Positions 49,301-61,300 of a DNA stretch of 64,000 nucleotides are shown here, piece by piece. Within the stretch, counting starts at the first letter, position 1, and each line of letters starts with the position of its first letter. A program made the translations under genes and the position numbers. The DNA lies in NCBI RefSeq assembly GCF_905220415.1, contig NC_059565.1, positions 131,501 to 195,500 of the forward strand, written 5' to 3'. The notes beneath the pieces were generated by a model. That model was given only the letters and a program-made list of their open reading frames with translations. It did no database searches and was not told where the DNA came from. Source of the DNA: Colias croceus (Eukaryota; Arthropoda; Insecta; Lepidoptera; Pieridae).

Positions 49301-52300
49301 ACCTTGATGGAGTTCAAAACTATTAGAGCTAGCGCGCACGAGCAACTTTGTCTCCGCAACTATTTTGTCTCTCCCATCAATTTGTATGGGGAGTTGCGTC
49401 GCTACGTGCGCGCACTTTCATACTAGTCCATGGGTGGGAGAGACAAAATAGTTGCGGAGACAAAGTTGCTCGTGCGCGCTGGCTCTTATATTTACTTGTC
49501 GAGGAAAAGTTTACATTTAGAAGGTCATTTATATCCTTGTAATGAAATACATACTTATATATAGGTACACGGATATGTATGTGTAATTATTGTAATACAG
49601 AATGGATATAGAATATTGATGAATGAAATATGGATAATGGTGTAAAATTTAATTGGGCGCGAATGTACCCTTAGGGTGGTTTTCCACAAGCAATGTGCGA
49701 GGAATGTGTGTAAATCCATACTAATATTATAAATGCGAAAGTAACTCTGTCTGTCTGTCTGTTACTCAATCACGCCTAAACTACTGAACATTTTTGCATG
49801 AAATTTGGTACCTCCACTGTTTATTTTGATACCCGAGAAAGGACATAGGCTACCTTTTATTGCGAAATATGTACCACGGGCGAAGCCGGAGCGGTCCACT
49901 AGTAACTAATAGTATCGCTTCGATTGTTTTTCGCTTCGGTTGAGCCGTTCGCGTGAACAAGGAAACAGAGATACTTTTTTGGTGGCGATCCGCACAAACT
50001 TCATCAAAATCCTGATCAGCCGTTTTTACGCGATAGAGTAACAAACAACCAAATTACAAACTGTTTATATTTAGAATATTAGTATACTAATCTACCCCTA
50101 TATCTCAAGGATACTATATTTACCACGTGTAAACTCGGGTCATTACATTAGTCACACAGTTTTTAATACAGTACAATCGCTTACAAAACATAATAACCAA
50201 ACAATAATTATATTTAAAATAAACATCGTGTTCTAAGTAAGGTGTTAAACAATGGTTCTAAGCGTATGACAATGGTCGGCCATTTTTTTTCTGTCAGTCA
50301 GTCGATGGTGTAAGTTGGGACTGTGTGCTTGGTTCAGGAATTAAGTCACTTAAGTGTAAGTACCCACATGAAAAATAAAATAGTACTGCAAAATCTAACC
50401 CGAATATATAGCCTATAACCTCTTCCTCGATAAATGGGCTAGCTAACACCGAAAAATTTTTTCAAATCGGACCAGTAGTTCCCGACATTAGCGCGTTCAA
50501 ACAAACAAACAAACAAACGAACAAACTCTTCAGCTTTATAATATTAGTATAGATTGGTTGCACTACAATAATTTAACGAATTTATCTAATAAAAGCTTGT
50601 TTTTTAAACAATATTAATTATACATATATGTACTACGTAGTTATACTTCCGGGTGGAAAGGGAATACCCTACGTATAGAATATTAATTAAATAAAAACCA
50701 TAATACATCACAATCGAGGAAAACAGAGTAATTATGAACATATAGGTTCGTGTGATTACATCTCGCAGGTGCCGTGTGAAATGCCTTAATAATGTAGCGC
50801 TTCAAGCGCTTTGAGGAAGTATAATATTAATTACTATGCTAGTAATTAAAACTAGTATATTAATTGATTTTATTGTATCGATTTGCACATGCAAGTTTGG
50901 TTGAAACAAATTAGGGAGGGGGTCACATACGTATGTGTATTATTATTGTTTATGAATTATGATGAATGAAAAAATATTGCTAGCTTCTCATGAATGTAAC
51001 TCAAGAATCAAAAAAACTACTGATAACTAATTTTACAATATCAGTTTTAACTTTTAATTTAATTTTTGAATTGAACGCGTAATGCGTGTACATAATATAA
51101 TTTTAGAAAAAATCAACAAAAAAAAAAGAGAAGAAAAACGAATGGAGAACCGCTTGATAAAAGTTCAAGCGCTTCAAGCGCTGACCGCGTAAAACATTTG
51201 CACTCGGTGCGCGGGAAAAAGTGACGACCGCAAATTGAGAATGGCCGGTTTAGTTGGTTAATTATTATTACCGTGTGAGTTTGTTTGCTTTAATTTATAC
51301 GATAAAGTAATAAGTTTAGTTTAAAACTTTCGTGTTTAAATGTTGCACTTTATTTTTAACGTGAGAAAGTAAAATTCAAAATAGTTCTAGAAGTTATAGA
51401 ACGCGCGAATTCTATATAGGTGACGTCACTCGTAAGTTGAATAGATTAACCAGTATATTGAGAGCTCTTGTTTGTATAGCAACTAGACTAAGTGTTTGAC
51501 AGAGATCAAGGTACATATTACGGTGAATTTACATCAGCTAGAGCTTGAGTAAGATCATTCTTTCGTGATCTTTTAGTGTAAACGAAAACTCGTATTCAGT
51601 GTTGTTCAGTATTAGAATATTGCATAGAATCTTTTTGAGCGCACTAAAAACACTATAAGAATGAGCATTCGCTCACTTGATGTAAATGCACCGTTAATTT
51701 ATTAAATGTAATAAACTCTTGGTGAACCTAAATTAAATTCATGAATCTCTTTTCCAAGTTACATACTACACATACATACATATTTAAAAATCCTAAGTTC
51801 ATTCTATTTTAGTGTCATTCAGTAGTGTTACCAACATTTTAATTTATTTTTTATAATTAGTATTTATTATTTATTGTTATTTTGAACTAGCCATCGCGTG
51901 CACGGGAATCGAATAATGGACAATGAGTAGGTATTGAGTATTGTGTAACTATTGAGTTATGTGGGACATTCATCTCACCTTGTAAATCGCCTTGTACCTT
52001 AGTGTACATACAGGATGTTGTTTTCTGTTCGTAAATGTATGTACTAGTTATATGCGTGTGCTTTCTTCAAATTTAAATAAATAAATAAACTTAATTTTAA
52101 TTTTAAAGAATTAAAATAATTTGATCACGAGGCCGGATCCGAACCCGCATCATCCGCCATTTTAGAATTTAATTATTTATTTTCTTCCAAAAATTTTAAT
52201 TATAAAGCACTTGAATGTCATAAAACACATTTCAATGAGATAAACTCATAAAAATGTTGTATATATGTATTGTCACCGATTTTTGATAAGTGTACAAAGT

Positions 52301-55300
52301 ATTATCTGATGTTCAATTTGTTATAAATATACTGTTGCGATGGCACGTGTCTGGAAATAAATGAAATTATGAAATTTCCTTAGATATCTTGACAACATAC
52401 TTTCTAAACTATGTTGATTTGCAAACTGAATAAACACTTGTAAAACACTTGAATGATATTAGAATTGTGATAATTATGGCTAAATGCTAAATTTAGTAAT
52501 AAATACATAGAATTATGATAAACTTTAACTGTCTTACCACAATAAACTTTAGACAGGGTTTATTTATCTTTAAGCGCGGGTTCTCTTTAATCTGGTTTTG
52601 TCGTATTTCACATAGACAACAATAAAAGTGACAGATCCCTGGTTTAAAGTTAGACTGTGTTTAAATTGTTTTGTGGTAAGACCATAAGAAGCTAAAGTTT
52701 TAACTTATTAAATTAGGAATGGTAAAAATACATTGTAACCATTTTCATCGACTTAAATTGTTGTGGTGTTCGAACCCGCATCCTCAAACGGGAATTCTGT
52801 AGCCACTGCACCATTGTGTTAAAAAATAAATCAATTGCCATAGTTAGTTGTCTCGCTGACACAATTTAATAATTATTGCTCTAGTTTTAACGTTTAAGGT
52901 CACCTTGTATGTTGTGGGGGCTTGTATACAGCGTGTTTTTTTTTTTGATAAAAAAATATTGATTTTATGTAGGTTTTGGCTAATGTTATTTTATCATACG
53001 TTTGAAGTTTCAAAATTAACAATTAACAAGATTTTTGAAATGAAACTTCTTTATCGGATTTGGAAAAAAATTTAGTGTAACATTTTTTTGTTACGCGTGA
53101 CTTTTTTCCGTTACGCGTCATCTTTTTCTTACCCCTACCACGCGTGATTCGATGTATTTCTGTAAAGTTGCATATAATAAATTATTTTTTGAAAAGTAAG
53201 GTCATAATGAAGTTTCACTTCTTACGTGTGTACACTAGTACACGCACAAATTTTTTTTTGATTCCCTGACTATTTTAATCTGTCTAATCAGTGAATTATG
53301 TTATGTAGCATGCTTGATTTTATTATTTGAATATTTTTAACAGTTTTTGCTTTTATTGTTAATAATTACCTTCATTCTCTTGTTCTACTTCAAGTTAATC
53401 TTACCTAACTTGATCTTAGATCGATGATAACCAATGAGGTCGCCTATTGTACTTTATCTCCACTTTCTCTTATGTAGGAGTGGTAATAATGTAATATTTG
53501 ATATTTACTATTGAGTTGAATATCATTTAACCCATCGAGACCCGAGCGGCCCGATCGGGCCACGACACAATAGATTTTCTATTGTGTCTGTGTTTCCGGG
53601 GGCTGAGTTATACATGTTTTATAAATGAGAATTTTTTAACGAATGGAACTTGGGTGACCCTAGTTTGACACATGAAACCGAAAGAGTGGAATAAATTCGA
53701 TTGCTCAGCGGGGATCTCCGGTGGCCGAGAAGTCGGGTGAAAGACGCGGATTCGAATCCAGCCTTGTAATCGAAATGTTTACATTCTTTAAAATTTTCTC
53801 AATGCAATATTTTCTTTTGAGCACGCTGTATATGAAACCTTGGTAGCCATGGCTTATGGTTACAAGACAGAATTGTGATATATTCTAATAATTATCTACT
53901 ATGGTTTAACTGACATACAACTTATGCGTTATTTTACATATTATAAATGCGAAAGTTTGTATTGTTTGCTATTTACAACGAGAAAATACATTGACGAATT
54001 CATACTTAGGATAGTTTTTATCCCAAAAATTTCGTGGGAATAGGAACTATGGGGGTATTTTCTTTGGCGAAAGTTAGTTGTTAGTTAAAAATAATTTGGG
54101 ATTGATAACTTTCACTACTTTTTTTTGCTGTAGTTATACTATTCTTTATTTTTGTTATCATCACTACATAGTATAAAACAAAGTCTCTTTCTCTGTCCCT
54201 ATTTCACTATGTCCCTTTGTATGCTTAAATCTTTAAAACTACGCAACGGATTTTGATGCGGTTTTTTTTAATAGATAGAGTATTTCAAGAATAAGGTTTT
54301 AGTATATAATTTATTAGGTTTTAGACAAAGCGGGCGAAGCCGCGGGCGGTAAGCTAGTTACATATTATATGTATAGTATAGATAAACAGAAACGTCTGTA
54401 AATCAAAACAACATGACAGATTTACATAGCATGAATAATATTGAATGTTTATTTGAAGGACTATCTCTGTTCCCTCATTCGACAAGATAAGTGAAGTAAA
54501 TAGTATAATCAGAGTTTAAATAAAGCCTCGTTTACATAAATCTGTTCGTTGCAATTGATACTAGCTATTCGCCCTCGGCTTCGCCCGCGTAATTAAAGGA
54601 AAACCCGCATACCTCTTTTTGTGAGATTTCCGGTATAAAACCTTTTCTTTTCTCGGGCCTCAAACAATCTATGTATTTCATCAAAATCGGTCCAGTGGTC
54701 GGGGCGGGAAGAAGAGACTGACACTCGGAAAGACAGGCGGACAGAGTAACTTATACATTTATATTATTAGTTAGGATTAGTAGGGACAGTTTTATATTAT
54801 AATTAGTAGTTAATTCATCATCATCATCATCATCATCAGCGTGCAAACATTCGTAAAATATACGAATGTTTGTTCAATATTAGCTGCTAATGAACACTCA
54901 GCTTTATTTAACATACGTGACTTACCTACCGTGAATGGGCATATTAGTCGATATATTTATGTAAACTTAGATATGGATAACTAGAGGTCCGCCCCGGCTT
55001 CGCCCGTGGAACATATTTCGCAATAAAAGGTATGCCTATGTCCTTTCTCGGGTATCAAAATATCTCCATACCAAATTTCATGCAAATTGGTTCAATAATT
55101 TAAGCGTGATTGAGTAACAGACAGACAGAGTTACTTTCGCATTTATAATATTAGTATGGATGTGCAAGTAATATTAGGTTAATACGTTGTAAAATTTATA
55201 GAAATAAAATACATTTTTCCTTGTTTTTTGTATTTTTCGTAAAATTTTATCAACGTTTCGTTTTTTCTTCAAAAAAAAAAATCCAAGGTTGCGTCATGGC

Positions 55301-58300
55301 AATAACGTTACGTGCCAAATCGAATTCGAATCTTGCCAAAGAAGTTTCACTTCAGACACGCGTGTGCTCGGCATATACGCTCTTTTATTTGTATTAGTTT
55401 ATTAAAACCATACAGAAACAAAATAAGCTAATTGTTCTTCTCCATTCTTTCCAGGGACCCACCCCAGGAGCCTGTCTCGATACGCGTCCCGATAAATGGC
55501 ATGACATGCCAGTCGTGCGTGAAGAGCATAGAGGGCTCCGTCGCGGAGCTGCCGGGGGTCACGTACGTCAAGGTGGGTGACGGTCTACTCGAAAGACTGT
55601 TGGTCTAATCGAAAGACCAGAGGTCTACTCGAAAGACCGGCGGTCTAATTAGTGCTTTTAAGTTTATCAATGATCAGAATTATTTGCCAAACCCACACGT
55701 TTTTAAAGATTATTTTCAGCTGTAATTCATCGCAGGTTTCCTACAAAAATATTATATAGTGGAAAATATTTTTTATTGTTTTTTTGAAGGAATACTTTAA
55801 ATTAATAAAACATATTTTTCTGTAGGATACTCACATTACACCAATAAAAAAGGCGTGACGAATAAAAAACATTATTTACAAGAGCAGACGTATTTTTCGC
55901 GTAGTTTTTGTAGGTACATTGAAAAAACGCACTTGCGTAGTTCTCGTAATAACTTCCAAATAACTTGTATGTTTGCAGGTGGAGCTATCAGAAAACGCGG
56001 GCTACTTCAGATATGACCCGCGCGCTTGTTCCGCGGAAGCTATCCGGGCCCACATAGAGGATATGGGCTTCGAAGTGCCCGCGGACGGTGGTGACGAGAC
56101 CAGGTAGTAGTTCCTGCTAAGCTTATGTTGTATTGTTTCTTTGGCATTCGTTTTTACTTAGTTTTATTTTATTTTTATTCATACTCTATTGCTCTGAAAT
56201 AACTAGGAACTTAATTTAATTATAAATTAAAACAAATGTCGGTCTTATCGCTAAATAGCGATTTCTTCCAGTTGCAAAAGTCAGAATAATATAATGAGCT
56301 TAAAGCTTTAAAACGTTTTTACTTTATTTATTTGAAACTAGCTTTAACGTAGCGGACTAATTGTATTGTATGCTAATAGAAATGGGGAAAATGAGCATTT
56401 TTCGTATGATGTAGGTACAAATAAATACTCATGTGTGTCCACACACACAACCGCATGGATGCACACAGACGTATAAGCGCATTCAAGCGTATGAACGTTT
56501 GCATTTGTGTGTATGTGAAATTGCGCATTTGTGTGTGTGTACGTACTAAATTTCTACGACGTATATTCTAACCTCAAAGCGTATGTTTATTTATTTATCT
56601 TACACAGAAAACTGCTCCCCCGCGAAATACCAACGGATCTATTAATCGACATGACGGGCGCGGGGCCGCCGGAACAAGAAACCGTGTTGGCGGTGACGGG
56701 GATGACGTGCCAGTCGTGTGTAAATACTATTGAGGGTAGGTGGAGAAATTTGTTATTTTATCTCACAGAAAAGTGCGAAATTTTGTATTATCTCACACAG
56801 AAAACTGCGACAGATACCTAAGGATCTACTGATCGACGTGTCAATCGTGTATTAACACTATTGAGGGTAGGAGGAGAAATTTTGTTGTTGAAGTGAAAAT
56901 TTTGACGTTTTACTGAACATTTGTTTTTGGGTATAAATTATTTGAAATAAGTATGCACTACTTTTTTAGGAAAGTATTCCATATTTATTTGAATTTTCAA
57001 ATGATTTTGAATTATTTAATTTGATTTTCAAAAATTGTTAAATAGCGCAATTTCAGCAATTAGAAAAATACTTTAAATCAACTTTTTAAACGCGAGACGA
57101 AACTTTTTAACTTATTAATTTTATTGTTCGTCTCGAGTTTCAACGTTTTACAGCAAGCACGTTAAATGAAATAAAAATTTGTAATGGTAAAATGATTTTT
57201 AAAATGCATTAACTAGGTTTTTATTTTAAATCCTTACAAATATGAAAAAATATTCTAAAATATGCCTCTTCATACCATCACTAGTTATTTATTATATTTT
57301 TTTATATTCCAGGCACTCTAAAAGAGATGCCAGGCGTGATCCGCGCTAGCGTCAGTCTCTCCGAACACAAGGCTAGCGTCACACACTCGCGCGGATCGGT
57401 GACGCCGCGTCAATTGGCAGATGCGGTATATTCGTTGGGTTTCGATGTCGAGATTGTAGGTGAAACAGGTAAAATAACACTCAAAATTTAAATCAAACTC
57501 AAACATTTATTTATTCAATTAGACTTCTTCGAGAAGCACTTTTGAAACGTCATTACATATTTTTAACATTTACCACCGATTCGGAAAGCAGTATCTACGG
57601 AGAAAAACCGGCAAGAAACTCCATAGTTGCTCTTTTTAATCATGTCAGTATTTCAATTTAATTTTACAAAAATATGTAAATGTAATTGACTTCAAACTCA
57701 ATAAAAATATAACTCAAGTACACTCCTGAAAAAACACATCTCGAGTACATTAAATTAAACTCAGAATCCAACTCATACTCTAACTTAAACTCAAATTAGA
57801 AATAAACCAACAGAAACACAAATTAAATTGAGATTTCTAATATTGGGTACTTTAGATTAACATCTATACATCTTAAATCTGTCATGTTACTTCGGAAATA
57901 TTATCAATAAAAATTAAAAATATCAATGTATAAATTATTTTTTTGTAAATTTCAGATACACAGCACGATCAAGCGTCAGGTGACGGCGCCAAAAAGTCAC
58001 CGGTTAAAAACAGAGCTCAAACTAATGTAGGTATTTATTTTTATTCCATTCGAGGGACTTTAAATTGATCATAGTACTTATATTTTTTTTATTTCAGCTA
58101 ATTACTTCAATAAATAAAATTTAATAAATAATCTCGACGTCCTATAAAGTACAGCTGTTAAGCCTTACAATAAACAATTATAGACTATACTAGACTCACA
58201 ATCTTGCTCAAAAATTGTTGAAACAAAACTCTACCTTTGCATTATAGGCAGAGTTGTCTCAAAAGACATACAATAGATTTTGAACATTACTACCACGAAT

Positions 58301-61300
58301 TAAGGTGTTAATTTCAATGAATATTTCATACAACGCTGCTCAGACGTTTTTGACGACCTTTAAAATCTAGTTGTTTATAGTACTACAGTGGGATACAAAT
58401 AAGAATTAAAAAAATGTGTGTGTGTAATAGTGTACACACGTAAGAAGTGAAACTTCTTTATGACCTTATTTTTCAAAAAATAATTAACTATATGCAACTT
58501 TACAGAAATACGTCGAATCACGCGTGGTAGGGATAAGAAAAAATGGCGCGTAACGGAAAAATGTCATGCGTAACGAATATATGTTACACTAAATTTTTTT
58601 CCAACCCCGATAAAGAAGTTTCACTTCAAAAAGTAATATTACAATACTTATTTTTTTCAAATTATTAATAAATGAATGAATTGCAGGGTACAATATCCCC
58701 CGTTCCCGAAGAGATATCAACGTGCACGCTAGAAGTGCGCGGTATGACGTGCGCTTCGTGTGTCGCCGCTATAGAGAAGCATTGCTCGAAAATATACGGT
58801 AAGTGTATGGAGATAGGGTGGAATTTCGCTTGGCAAAAAAGTACTTGGCAGTTTAGCTTAGCAATTAGTTAAATTTGCTTCGTCATGCAATACTACGGAA
58901 CTTCGAAAATATATGGTCAAAAGTGTACGTTAAGTGTAAGGAGATAGGGTAGTATTTCGCTTGGTAATTATGCACTTGCCTGTTTAGCTTAGCCGTGCGT
59001 TCGGAATCTCGAAAATATGGTCAAAAGTATACGTTAAGTGTATGGTAATAGGGTACAATTACGCTTGGCACATAAGTTATTGTCATGCAATAATTCGGAA
59101 CCTCGAAAATATATGGTCAAAAGTATACGGTAAATGTATGGATATAAGGTAGTTTTTCGCTTGGCAAATATCTGGATTATTGAACATTATATATATGTAT
59201 TGAAAGTTTGCACGAATATATTCGGTAAACGTATAGAAATAGGGTAGATTTTCGCATGCCAATATTGTGTCGATGTTGATAGGGGAAAATTAACTTTATG
59301 TGTATTGAAATCTGTATGAGAAATGGTACGGTAGAGGAGTAGATTTAAGATTGAATTTTGCTGGGCACGTTTTGGAAGATAAGATGATATTTCGCTTTGC
59401 AATAATCTCGGATATGAACTTTATGTATAATAAATTTTGCTCGAAAATATGTCAATGCAAGAGATAAGGTAGCATTTCGCTTGGCAACAATTTGGTGACC
59501 TGCATAACGAAAATTAACTTTATTTGTATTGAAATTTTTATAATAAATTATGTGATGGTGACGTGTTTGTAAGATTGAATTTTGCTTGGCAAATTGATAT
59601 ACACCTGTACATTATTTTTATTACGAATTAATTATAACATATTTGCCCACAGGCGTCCACTCAATAGCAGTAGCGTTGTTAGCCGCGAAAGCGGAAGTCC
59701 GTTACGAGCCGCGCAAGATATCGGCTAGTGCTCTCGCTCACTCACTCACTGAGTTGGGCTTCCCGGCCGACGTGCTGAGTGAGAGCGGTGCGCCCAGGGA
59801 GGTCACGCTGGCGGTGAGTCACTCACTGAGTTGGGTCTTATGAAAGTCACACACTGACTGAGTTTAGTCTGATGATAACGCAATCAGAAAGAAAGAAAGA
59901 AAAAGAAAGAAAAGACATTTAATTCAACACACACTTAAAGACAAATAAAAATAAAACAGAAATTAAATAGAAAAACACATTGAAATTACGATATAAAACT
60001 TATATTAATTAGGTGTGATCCTGTGTGCTGAACAGGGACACCACTCAGGAATTCTACAGCTTAAGAGCTGCAGCACTGATTTTCAGTGGTTCCCATGTTC
60101 CCAAATGACGCCCATAGTGGCAGATAATGAAAAATATGAATAAATGAAAATAGATACCTATACACATATATACACTACATAAATATCAAAACAAAACAAA
60201 ATTCATAACTCAAAAGAAATAATAATAATATGATTTATTAATAAATAAGTTAAATATTTATATAAGGATAACAGAAAATAGCAGTATAAAATTAGAAAAA
60301 TTATTAATCATACGCTAACGAATCAAGCAACTAATGTTGATTGATTTGCCGATGTAAAATGGATTTCTTAAATTCATTACGGAAGCTTAGTACACTGCAT
60401 TTATTACGCAATGGTGGAGGCAAATCATTCCAACATTTCGTTGCTCGGTATCACTCACTCATTCGCTGAGTTGGTTCAAACTCAAACATTTATTTATTCA
60501 ATTAGACTTCTTATAAAAGCACTTTTGAACCGTTATAACATATTTTTAAAATTTACTACAGATTCGGAAACAGTGTATATTGAGAAGAACCGGCAAGAAA
60601 CTGCATAGTTACTCTTTTAAAATCATGTCAATATTACAATTTAATCTTAAAAATGTGTAACTGCATGTAATATCATAATGTGCCAAAGAACTGTCCTGTG
60701 GTTTTTACGCATCAACCCTCCATGGATTTCCATCTGCCATTTCCTTAATGCTGTAATAGGCTCTCTGATCTAGTACATTTTTTCATCTATACCTTAGATA
60801 TTCACTCAGAATCATTCAGATCACTTCTAAGTGATAAGGCCCGCCTAATAAAAAATACTTTTCTTGTTTTGTTTTGTATAAATTAGCAATAAGTTTCCCG
60901 TGTATAGTTTTATTAAAGGGTAATAATAAATATTCATTTTTAATCAAACATTATTTTTTTCAGATAAAAGGCATGACCTGCGCGTCTTGCGTTAGCAAAA
61001 TTGAAAAGACTGTGCTCAAACTGAACGGTGTTGTGTCGTGTGTAGTCGCACTTACTACTTGCAAGTGAGTAATAAGTTAGTTACTTAAATGTAACTTTAA
61101 CTTAAGTTTAGGTTGTTTTTGTTAGATTTAATTTTAACTTTGTAACTGTACCTGTAACTTTAAATTAAGTTTGGGCTCCTTTTCTTAGTGTAGATTGTGA
61201 TAATAAGTTGAGCTGCACTTAAAAATGACTATCAATACTTAATTTTATATGTAGTTAAGTAAATGAGTAAAATATATGTCAGAAAACTATTTGTAAAAAA

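Noticed and set aside
53696..53772. Possible tRNA gene
   Set aside because: A- and B-box-like motifs are present but no acceptor stem or complete cloverleaf forms; it is a SINE head.
56531..56821. 96-codon ORF containing GMTCQSC
   Set aside because: This is ATP7 exon 5 extended into both introns; splice sites and phase define the true exon as 56608-56735.
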